The position numbers and the translations under genes are program-made. From CAZVJA01 sp964626885 (GTDB taxonomy: Bacteria > Planctomycetota > Planctomycetia > Planctomycetales > Planctomycetaceae), in NCBI GenBank assembly GCA_964626885.1, contig CAZVJA010000086.1, positions 1 through 20,394 on the forward strand: DNA of 20,394 nt. The letters are read 5' to 3'. Position 1 is the first letter of the stretch, and each line of letters opens with the position of its first letter. Shown piece by piece: positions 14,308 through 20,394 of this stretch. A model generated the notes under the pieces. That model searched no databases, had not been told where the DNA came from, and saw nothing but the letters and a program-made list of their open reading frames with translations.

Positions 14308-16302
14308 ATGGAGGGGAACGTGACTCAAAAAGCCCGTTGGATGAAGTGGGGCGAACTCCCTTGGTTCGCGAATTCCGCGACAGGTGGCCCGGTACTGCGT
14401 TTGGCGGATGAGCTTCTTCAACTTTCGCTCGAAACGACGAATTCCGCGGAACTTCTGCGGCAATCGCTGTCGAGGCTTCCTCGGGAACTGGGTGTGCAAT
14501 GGGTCGCTTTGTGGGCACGATCTCCAGGATGGAAGCAGGTTGAAGAGCACGGTCGGCATTCGTTTGATGAAATTCCTCTTGAAATCCTGGCGGAGTCGCT
14601 CGATCGCGAAGCGGCCGGCTTCATAGAACTGGCCGATCCCCCGGGTTGGGGACTTGTCGCGACCCCTTTGCGTTGTGCCGACCGGCCCGGCTCCGTTCTG
14701 TTGGCCGCCGGTAAGAACTTGTCGCCCGACATTCTCCCAGCCATGCTGGTTGTCAGTCGTGCCATTGCTACCGGGATGGACGGCGCCGGGCGGGAAGCCG
14801 CAGGAATTCGAAAAGTCGGCCGCTTGCAGAGTTTGCTGAAAATCGCTTCCTCTTTCGCGAGCGCCAAGCAATCTCAGCCGTTACTGGAACTGATTGCGCG
14901 GGAAGCAACAGCACTGCTCGATTGTGACCGCGCAAGCATTTTTCAATGGGATCAGGACCACAAACAAGTTGCCGCCTGCCCGGCACTCGGTGTGGAAGGA
15001 GGCACGCTTCGGTTCGCCGATAATATCGGCATCGTGGGAGAAGTGATCCATAATGGACGCGGTATTCGCGTCGATGACGCCTACAACGATACGCGGTTTG
15101 ATCCCACCGTAGATAAATCGAGTGGCTACAAGACTCGCAATCTGCTCTGCCTCCCGCTGCGCGATCCTTCCGGGAAATTGCTGGGTGCGTTCGAAGTCAT
15201 CAATAAGAACAATGGCGTATTCACCGACGAAGACGAAGAGACATTAACTCAACTCGGACTACAGGCTGCTATCGCTCTCGAAAACACTCGCGAGCGAGAA
15301 GATCTCATCCGCAGCCGGGAGCAATTGACGGAGCAAGTCACTCGCGGTGTTCAAATCATCGGAGAAAGCCCGGCTATCTTGGCGCTTCGCTCGACGATCG
15401 ACCGGCTCGCCGCGACTGATCTTCCGGTGTTGATTCTCGGTGAAAGCGGGACCGGGAAAGAGGTTGTCGCGCAGACATTGCACTACCGCGGTCCCCGCGG
15501 ATCTCATCCGTTTATCGCGGTGAACTGTGCAGCACTGACAGAAACCTTGCTCGAGAGCGAGCTGTTCGGCCATGAGAAAGGGGCTTTCACGGACGCACGC
15601 GATATGCGTCAGGGAAAGTTTGAATTGGCCGATCGAGGAACCTTGTTTCTCGACGAGATAGGCGACATGAGCCTGGGAGGACAGGCGAAACTTCTGCGTG
15701 TCCTCGAGCAAAAGGTAGTGACTCGAGTCGGCGGCTCGCAAACGATTCCCATCAATGTACGGATCGTAGCCGCTACGAACGCGAACCTGGCGGAAGCTGT
15801 TCGGCAAAAAAAATTCCGCGAGGATTTGTACTATCGCCTGAGCGTTGTTACGCAGGCAATGCCGCCATTGCGTGACCGGCCCGAGGACATTCTGCCGCTG
15901 GCTGAATATTTCGTGAAGCAATTCTGCGAGCGTGCGGGGCGCCCGTTGCTCAAAATCTCTCCAGATGCGCGGCGTCGCCTGCAACTCCACTCCTGGCCCG
16001 GAAACGTCAGGGAGTTGAAGAATTTGATGGAGCGAGCTGTCTATCTCGGGGCGGGGGAGCGCATTGAATCAACCGATCTCATCTTCCCGCAAAGCCCCGA
16101 CCAAGATACAGCGCTCGAACCCTCTGCCGATATGTCGCTGGACATGGCGACCAAGCGTTTTCAAAGAGACTTCATTCGCCGTTCGATCAAACGTGTGCAA
16201 GACAATATGAGCGAGGCGGCGAGATTGCTAGGAGTTCATCGCTCAAACCTTTACCGCAAAATGCGGCAGCTCGACATGAAGGAAGTTGGTGGAGAAGAGT
16301 AG
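14308..16302 (+). CDS. Sigma-54-dependent transcriptional activator (GAF, AAA+, Fis-type HTH)
   Basis: 664 residues from the ATG at 14308. The start is uncertain: the frame is open back to TTG 14170, with ATG 14227 and GTG 14320 as alternatives, and no convincing SD. Residues 1-170 are an unassigned region, possibly a degenerate GAF. Residues about 175-326 are a GAF domain (LLDCDRASIFQW ... LLGAFEVINKNNGVFTDEDEE). A sigma-54 AAA+ domain follows: Walker A GESGTGKE at about 378-385, the sigma-54 contact loop ESELFGHEKGAFTDA at about 425, Walker B GTLFLDEIGDM, and LRDRPEDI. The C-terminal helix-turn-helix is SEAARLLGVHRSNLYRKM. No receiver domain is present, so control is by ligand or partner sensed by the GAF. 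Target promoters are unknown. Confidence 0.93.
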   Translation: MEGNVTQKARWMKWGELPWFANSATGGPVLRLADELLQLSLETTNSAELLRQSLSRLPRELGVQWVALWARSPGWKQVEEHGRHSFDEIPLEILAESLDREAAGFIELADPPGWGLVATPLRCADRPGSVLLAAGKNLSPDILPAMLVVSRAIATGMDGAGREAAGIRKVGRLQSLLKIASSFASAKQSQPLLELIAREATALLDCDRASIFQWDQDHKQVAACPALGVEGGTLRFADNIGIVGEVIHNGRGIRVDDAYNDTRFDPTVDKSSGYKTRNLLCLPLRDPSGKLLGAFEVINKNNGVFTDEDEETLTQLGLQAAIALENTREREDLIRSREQLTEQVTRGVQIIGESPAILALRSTIDRLAATDLPVLILGESGTGKEVVAQTLHYRGPRGSHPFIAVNCAALTETLLESELFGHEKGAFTDARDMRQGKFELADRGTLFLDEIGDMSLGGQAKLLRVLEQKVVTRVGGSQTIPINVRIVAATNANLAEAVRQKKFREDLYYRLSVVTQAMPPLRDRPEDILPLAEYFVKQFCERAGRPLLKISPDARRRLQLHSWPGNVRELKNLMERAVYLGAGERIESTDLIFPQSPDQDTALEPSADMSLDMATKRFQRDFIRRSIKRVQDNMSEAARLLGVHRSNLYRKMRQLDMKEVGGEE

Positions 16303-16409
16303 CACGCCATCCTTTCTTTTGAACGGCGTCGATAGATGCTTCATGCCGCAGAGTCGTGCCGATGGCCGCACCACATCACTTTGAAACTCTAGAATGTCGG
16401 CAGAGGAAG

Positions 16410-16459
16410 AAAAAGTTCTGCCGGCCAATTCGCACGGGTGCATGCGTCGCCGGCAGAAC
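16410..16459 (-). terminator. Terminator hairpin of the Gly/Tyr/His-rich protein gene
   Basis: A perfect 11-bp inverted repeat (16415-16425 with 16449-16459) encloses a 23-nt loop that can form a small inner GCAC/GTGC stem. Reading the minus strand it is followed by UUUUU (plus A5 at 16410-16414). It lies 30 nt after the stop of the gene at 16490, so it is a good intrinsic terminator for it. The plus-strand activator ends about 100 nt away on the other side. Confidence 0.7.
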
Positions 16460-16489
16460 AGGAACGCGGCTGCAGGGCTCTAACCCAGC

Positions 16490-16822
16490 TTAGTGGTGAT
16501 GGTGGCCATGTCCACCATGGTGGTGGCCCCCATGATGATGATGGTTCCCGCCCCATCCACCATAGCCCCAACCGCCGTACCCCCAACCACCATAGCCTGA
16601 CCCACCGTAGTAGCGCGGGTAGTACCCCGACCCGTAACACGATCCGTAGTAATTCGGACCGTAATAGCCAGAATAGTAGCCGGGCGTGTTGCCGTAATAG
16701 AAACCGAACGACGGCGACGAGTAACCGTAGCCGTAAGAGCCGTGATCAGCCCTGGCAGTTCCGGAAGTCCCCAAGAACGTGACAAGTGCCGAGACCGCTC
16801 CCAATAAGAAGAGCTTCTTCAT
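16490..16822 (-). CDS. Exported Gly/Tyr-rich protein with a C-terminal histidine tract
   Basis: 110 residues from the ATG at 16822, chosen because a standard signal peptide begins there (MKKLFLLGAVSALVTFLG, cleavage after ARA at about residue 25) and AAGGA lies about 10 nt upstream. The mature 85 residues are low-complexity: a Tyr/Gly region (about 29-72), a repeat of GYGGW units (about 77-92), and a tail in which 12 of the last 17 residues are His, ending in four His. Two or more metal ions could bind there. There is one Cys (Cys62). No known family; similar low-complexity secreted proteins occur in Planctomycetes. Possible roles are metal binding or an extracellular or cell-wall matrix component. 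Transcribed alone, with its own terminator. Confidence 0.75.
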   Translation of the reverse strand: MKKLFLLGAVSALVTFLGTSGTARADHGSYGYGYSSPSFGFYYGNTPGYYSGYYGPNYYGSCYGSGYYPRYYGGSGYGGWGYGGWGYGGWGGNHHHHGGHHHGGHGHHHH

Positions 16823-17066
16823 CAGACGTTTCCTTGTGCTGGCAGTGAAAGGGAGAGAGGGTTCTGCACCTGTGTGTTTCACCCAAACGCGCAGATGCAA
16901 TCCACTTTTCTCGCAATAGGAATGCCAGTTAGGAAACGCTCTCCGCTCGCGATATAACCTCATATCTCAACGATAGTTATGAAAATACATGCCGGTTGAC
17001 ACTAGACCCGCGTTTCAGCCAATGTGCCCTCAATCCGATAAAAATGCCGTCCGATTGATGACAGCT

Positions 17067-17999
17067 TCATTCCACCGGATTTCGCAGAACTCCGATTTTC
17101 TCGATCTCTGCTTCGATCTGGTCTCCGCGCTTCAGGAACTTTCCTTTGGCCGAACCAACCCCGGATGGAGTTCCAGTCGAGATCACATCTCCAGGCTCCA
17201 GTGTCGTGATACTTGAAACGAACTCGATGACCGCGGCTACCGGAAAAACCATCTCGGCTGTGGAGGCGTCTTGTTCGACGTTGCCGTTGACCCTTAATGA
17301 CATTTTCAACGACTGTGGATCTCGTAACTCATCCGCTGGGAGAATGCATGGTCCCATCGGGCAGAATGTGTCATGCCACTTGCCGTGCAGCCAGTCGAAG
17401 AAAGAATCTTTCTCTCGAGCCGCGCGACCCGGATTGGGGCGAAATTTTCGATCCGAGATATCGTTGACGACCGTGTAGCCGGCTACGTAGTTGAGCGCTT
17501 CGGCCTCCGCAACACTCTTGCATCGCTTGCCGATGACCACCCCCAACTCCAACTCCCAGTCAATATGATGCGGCGAGACCTTCGGAATTTTGATGGGAGA
17601 ATCGGGATGCGTCAGCGTCGTGAGAGGGGGCTTCATGAAGACATAGGGAAACGTCTTCGCACGCTCTTCCGCCTTGCCCCCTCCTTCCTCGATATGTTTT
17701 GAGTAGTTGCCCGCCAGGAGCAATAGCTTGCTTGGCGTCGGGACGGGTACCAGCAACCGAACTTCAGACAGCGGAACATGCAGCCGATTTCGGTCCCCTT
17801 GTGGCAGGCCGTCCAGATACTGCTGAACCCGCAGAACCGATTCTCTCGCACTACCGCCCGGAAGAAACGGGAGTAACGAATCAGAATCGGGAAGCGTTAC
17901 CTGCGATGCCCGACCTGCCGTCGTCAGCGGAATGATGGCATCATTATCATAGAAGGCCACTCGGGGTGTTCCGTGGTTGTCGTATCGGCAAAGTCGCAT
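17067..17999 (-). CDS. Fumarylacetoacetate hydrolase (FAH)-family enzyme
   Basis: 310 residues from the ATG at 17999, which has AAGGA about 8 nt upstream; the frame is open to 18143 but the family begins at MRLCRYDNHGTPRVAF. A small N-terminal domain precedes the FAH catalytic domain. Metal ligands are likely Glu149 and Glu151 (DWELELGVVIG) and Asp180 (TVVNDIS), with KWHDTFCPMGP and STGTPSGVG as further family motifs. Members cleave or isomerise 2-keto acids (acylpyruvases, 2-hydroxyhepta-2,4-dienedioate isomerase, 2,4-diketo-3-deoxy-L-fuconate hydrolase); the substrate here cannot be fixed. Cytoplasmic. Transcribed divergently from frr. No partner pathway gene lies directly beside it. Confidence 0.9.
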   Translation of the reverse strand: MRLCRYDNHGTPRVAFYDNDAIIPLTTAGRASQVTLPDSDSLLPFLPGGSARESVLRVQQYLDGLPQGDRNRLHVPLSEVRLLVPVPTPSKLLLLAGNYSKHIEEGGGKAEERAKTFPYVFMKPPLTTLTHPDSPIKIPKVSPHHIDWELELGVVIGKRCKSVAEAEALNYVAGYTVVNDISDRKFRPNPGRAAREKDSFFDWLHGKWHDTFCPMGPCILPADELRDPQSLKMSLRVNGNVEQDASTAEMVFPVAAVIEFVSSITTLEPGDVISTGTPSGVGSAKGKFLKRGDQIEAEIEKIGVLRNPVE

Positions 18000-18318
18000 G
18001 CGGGTATCCTTATTAAAAACAGTGCAAGCAGAAGCTTCGGGGATGTTGGTTCTTCCTGACCACACGGCATTGCTCCGCGAGTATAACAACCCTCTGTGGC
18101 AGTCGGGTATTCTCCGAGAAATGTGGTGCGGAATGGCCAACAAACCGGCTCGAATAGGTCATCGTTGACGGGGCAATCCCTTCTCGAAGTCCCGTTGCTC
18201 CGGTTCCCTCAAACCTTTCCAACGCATCACGATTCGATTAAGTTGAACACAAAGAATCTCGCCAAAACCGATCAACAGAATCGTGGCGATGTCCCAGAGA
18301 ACAATTGGGAGAGTGAAC
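18000..18318. other. Divergent intergenic region between the FAH-family gene and frr
   Basis: About 319 nt that must contain promoters in both directions. A TATACT-like element on the minus strand (around 18081-18087) could be a -10 for the FAH gene but has no matching -35. A TTGACG on the plus strand near 18164 lacks a -10. No gene-like open frame is seen. The SD of frr (GGGAGAG) is at its right end. Confidence 0.4.
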
Positions 18319-18879
18319 ATGGACCAGGATGAAATTCTGTTAGATGCCGAAGATCGGATGGAGAAAGCCGTTCAGGTGTTGCACAATCAGCTCCAAGGGC
18401 TCCGCACGGGACGCGCGACCGCTGGTTTGGTCGATTCCATTCGCGTGGAGTATTACGGTTCACCGACACCTCTCAAGCAGCTGGCGAACATCAGCGTCCC
18501 CGAGCCTCAGCAAATCGTGATACGCCCATTTGACGCGTCGGTCCTCGGCAACATCGCGAAAGCCATTCAGGCGAGTGATGTCGGTTTGTCTCCCAATTCC
18601 GACGGCCGACTGATCCGTCTGAACATTCCTCCGCTTTCGACGGAACGTCGTCGCCAGCTCGTCTCGCGCGTCAAGGAACTCTCCGAAGAAGCGCGCATCT
18701 CAATCCGCAATGTCCGTCGAGACGCCAATAAGCACGCCGATCAGGGTGAAAAAGATAAGGTTTTGACCGAGGACGACTGCAAGCAAACCAAAGAGCGCAT
18801 CCAGGATCTGACAAAGAAGTTCGAGGGAAAGGTCAACGACATGGCCTCGAACAAAGAGAAAGAGGTCATGGAAGAGTAG
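18319..18879 (+). CDS. frr: Ribosome recycling factor
   Basis: 186 residues, the standard length. RRF works with EF-G to split post-termination ribosomes. The conserved N-terminal block (AEDRMEKAVQVLHNQLQGLRTGRATAGLVDSIRVEYYG) and domain II (TPLKQLANISVPEPQQIVIRPFD) are plain, as is the C-terminal three-helix bundle (LTEERRRQLV-like STERRRQLVSRVKELSEEARISIRNVRRDAN). The start is the ATG at 18319 with GGGAGAG upstream; the frame extends 12 codons further without a good start. In most bacteria frr follows pyrH, tsf and rpsB; here its upstream neighbour is an unrelated divergent gene, so it has its own promoter. Confidence 0.96.
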   Translation: MDQDEILLDAEDRMEKAVQVLHNQLQGLRTGRATAGLVDSIRVEYYGSPTPLKQLANISVPEPQQIVIRPFDASVLGNIAKAIQASDVGLSPNSDGRLIRLNIPPLSTERRRQLVSRVKELSEEARISIRNVRRDANKHADQGEKDKVLTEDDCKQTKERIQDLTKKFEGKVNDMASNKEKEVMEE

Positions 18880-19335
18880 CAGTCCTCGAAAGTTAGAAAG
18901 TAGCTGCCGACCAGCATCAGTCGGTCTGTTGCGCTTGTATCATGCGATGTTAACTTCCACGTTTTGGAGACGACAATCTCCGAAGCTTCGCCAGGTCGAT
19001 CACGGTTGGGACGTCCGCCTTCTGGTTCTTGATTGATCCCGCCCCGCGCGAATCGATTTCCGCCTCCCCGAACGGTCTGGCACGTCAAAATCGTTCCATC
19101 CGGACCGAATCGGAACTCTCAGTATTTTGGGCCAATCTGCCAAAACGGGTTCCGCCGGTCGCTCTCTGCAAAACCGGACCACGATGGCTCCCGGGTGGTT
19201 CGGATTGTCCGAATTCGCATGGAATGGCCGCTCCCTTTCGTCCGATGCTCCTATCTGGGCCGGTATTTCCGCAATTGGGCTGTAGTCCGGAAACACGGGC
19301 GACTCCGAAGAAAATGGCAACAAGAGGCATGACGG
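18880..19335. other. Intergenic region after frr, no supported gene
   Basis: About 456 nt. Near its left end a weak 5-bp hairpin (18907-18911 with 18920-18924) may help end frr transcription. Further on, TTCGGA-TTG-TCCGAA (19199-19213) is a small perfect inverted repeat that could be an operator for the lipoprotein gene. Open frames on both strands are Arg/Pro/Ser-rich and share no credible start. The SD for the next gene (AGAGG, 19323-19327) is at the right end. Confidence 0.4.
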
Positions 19336-20076
19336 ATGTTCACTTCTCTGACTCGGCAGGTCGCAGGACCGATTTTGCTAGTGGCAACAGCCAGTCTGAT
19401 GGGATGCCGAGGCGGCGGACAGGTCCAAGACGCGCACTCCGCAGCACATCAGTCTTCCGTTGCTTCGCCAGGTGAATCGGCGATCTCGAATTCTCGGTCT
19501 TACGGACCTTATCCGACCGTTCATCCGATTCCCGCACCACCAAGCGACGATGAAGCTCGGCTGAACCAGCAGTTACGTGCTCGAACATTGAAACCCAATG
19601 GCGAACCCCGGCTGCTCCCCGCAGAGCAGCCTGCCGCGGAGCCACAGGCGGGAGAGATTGTCGTCACTTCCAACAGCACACCCCGACAAACCGCCGGTCC
19701 GGTGCTGGAGCCACTTGAGTCGGAACGTCGACTCGCCCCGACAACGGTCGAGGAGCCAAGTGCGATGCAACGACTCCGCGCGGGGCTCCGATTGGAAAAG
19801 CTTCGTTCCATGTTCCAATCGTCGCGAGACCGCTCTCCACAAGCCCAAACTGAGCGACGACACCGTTCACTCCGCGAGAGAATGGCTGTCGATCGGAAAA
19901 CAGAGCGAGGTTACGCCCCCTTCTCATCGGGTCAAGCCGGGTTGGTACAGGCCAATGGAGAAGCCGACGCGAACAAGTACACATCATCCGCCGATGATCG
20001 AACGCATCGCATCACATTGCCCGTACCGGTTCTCAATCCGGTGAGCCTGGAGCAGCCCCAGTTCCTCGGTCGGTGA
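19336..20076 (+). CDS. Hypothetical lipoprotein
   Basis: 246 residues. The N-terminus is a lipoprotein signal: Arg7, hydrophobic VAGPILLVATAS, then L-M-G-C with the acylated Cys24, followed by RGGG. The remainder is polar, low in hydrophobics and probably largely disordered: a Ser/Ala/His-rich start, a Pro-rich stretch (YGPYPTVHPIPAPPSDDE, about 56-73), and an Arg-rich region with heptad-like leucines (MQRLRAGLRLEKLRSMF, about 143-159). No enzyme motif is seen. The ATG at 19336 has AGAGG 8 nt upstream. It stands alone between frr and the converging yidD. I do not recognise a family. Confidence 0.72.
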   Translation: MFTSLTRQVAGPILLVATASLMGCRGGGQVQDAHSAAHQSSVASPGESAISNSRSYGPYPTVHPIPAPPSDDEARLNQQLRARTLKPNGEPRLLPAEQPAAEPQAGEIVVTSNSTPRQTAGPVLEPLESERRLAPTTVEEPSAMQRLRAGLRLEKLRSMFQSSRDRSPQAQTERRHRSLRERMAVDRKTERGYAPFSSGQAGLVQANGEADANKYTSSADDRTHRITLPVPVLNPVSLEQPQFLGR

Positions 20077-20139
20077 AAGCTCTATGCGTGTGCGGAAGAT
20101 TCACTGCCATCGCGCGACTTGCGGCGCTTTGATCGACCA

Positions 20140-20376
20140 TTAGGGTGGATCGTAACCTCCTCGGCAAAAGGGATGGCACCGTAGAATCCGCCAGATCCCT
20201 TTCGCCGAGCCGATGACCGCACCGTATTTGTTCACCGCGGCGATAAAATACTCACTGCACGAGGGATAAAATCTGCACCGCCCACCAAGAATCGGACTGA
20301 GGGTCCACTGGTATAGCCTCACCAGCCCAATCATCACACGAGACGGCAGATTCCAAATCCAACGCCACACATTCAT
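20140..20376 (-). CDS. yidD: Membrane protein insertion efficiency factor YidD
   Basis: 78 residues, full length. The family core is clear: LVRLYQWTLSPILGGRCRFYPSCSEYFIAAVNKYGAVIGSAKGIWRILRCHPFCRGGYDPP, with the conserved CRFYPSCS, three or four cysteines and the HPF-GGYDPP end. YidD is a small inner-membrane-associated protein that helps YidC-dependent insertion of membrane proteins. It usually lies between rnpA and yidC; those would have to lie beyond the right edge, upstream on this strand, and cannot be seen. It converges with the lipoprotein gene. Confidence 0.95.
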   Translation of the reverse strand: MNVWRWIWNLPSRVMIGLVRLYQWTLSPILGGRCRFYPSCSEYFIAAVNKYGAVIGSAKGIWRILRCHPFCRGGYDPP

Positions 20377-20394
20377 GATGCCCGTACCAGCCCC

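Noticed and set aside
16500..16560. Simple repeats of GGTGGT/ATGATG type resembling a microsatellite
   Set aside because: These are explained by His and Gly codons of the minus-strand low-complexity protein.
16996..17001. Perfect TTGACA on the plus strand
   Set aside because: No acceptable -10 lies 16-18 nt downstream and no plus-strand gene follows; the next gene is on the minus strand.
19000..19323. 107-codon minus-strand frame upstream of the hypothetical lipoprotein
   Set aside because: Arg/Pro-rich with no motif, and it runs antisense through the likely promoter and SD region of the lipoprotein gene.

Overview
The window looks like ordinary chromosomal DNA from a GC-rich member of the Planctomycetes. 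This is inferred from gene content and style: a DUF1573 exported protein, a single-domain KaiC/RAD55-like ATPase, a GAF-AAA+ sigma-54 activator, a Gly/Tyr/His-rich exported protein, short scattered operons, and many genes with weak Shine-Dalgarno (SD) sites or TTG starts. No phage, transposase, integrase, CRISPR or plasmid gene was seen. The lineage call rests on recognition by eye, not on a search.

Left part (1-2.7 kb): the 3' half of a tRNA-Ala(CGC) followed by a strong hairpin, then a two-gene plus-strand unit (putative lipoprotein and thioredoxin-fold protein, overlapping by 17 nt, the second starting at TTG). Facing it is a DUF1573 exported protein on the minus strand, with a good terminator hairpin between the two.

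Minus-strand cluster (2.96-8.5 kb): this reads from right to left as a small DUF997/YhdT-like membrane protein, a large sodium:solute symporter with two extra extracytoplasmic inserts, an amidohydrolase_2-family hydrolase, a D-serine dehydratase/D-threonine aldolase-type PLP enzyme, a KaiC-like ATPase and possibly a 72-residue small protein. The first four look like an uptake-and-catabolism module for an unidentified substrate. The symporter gene carries a perfect 26-bp palindrome.

Middle (8.8-16.5 kb): divergent from that cluster is proC (proline biosynthesis), then a 713-residue signalling protein (degenerate HD-GYP, PAS, GGEEF, unrecognised C-terminal domain). On the minus strand follow ilvD (branched-chain amino-acid synthesis or a related sugar-acid dehydratase) and a small ABM-domain monooxygenase-like protein. 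A sigma-54-dependent activator (GAF, AAA+, Fis-type HTH) is divergent from them. Next is a secreted Gly/Tyr-rich protein ending in a histidine tract, with a long terminator hairpin.

Right part (17-20.4 kb): a fumarylacetoacetate-hydrolase-family enzyme (minus) is divergent from frr (ribosome recycling factor). A hypothetical lipoprotein and the membrane-insertion factor gene yidD (minus) follow at the window edge.

No single locus here is clearly a new defence or mobile system. The parts most worth following up are the transporter/hydrolase/PLP/KaiC cluster with its palindrome, and the composite second-messenger protein.
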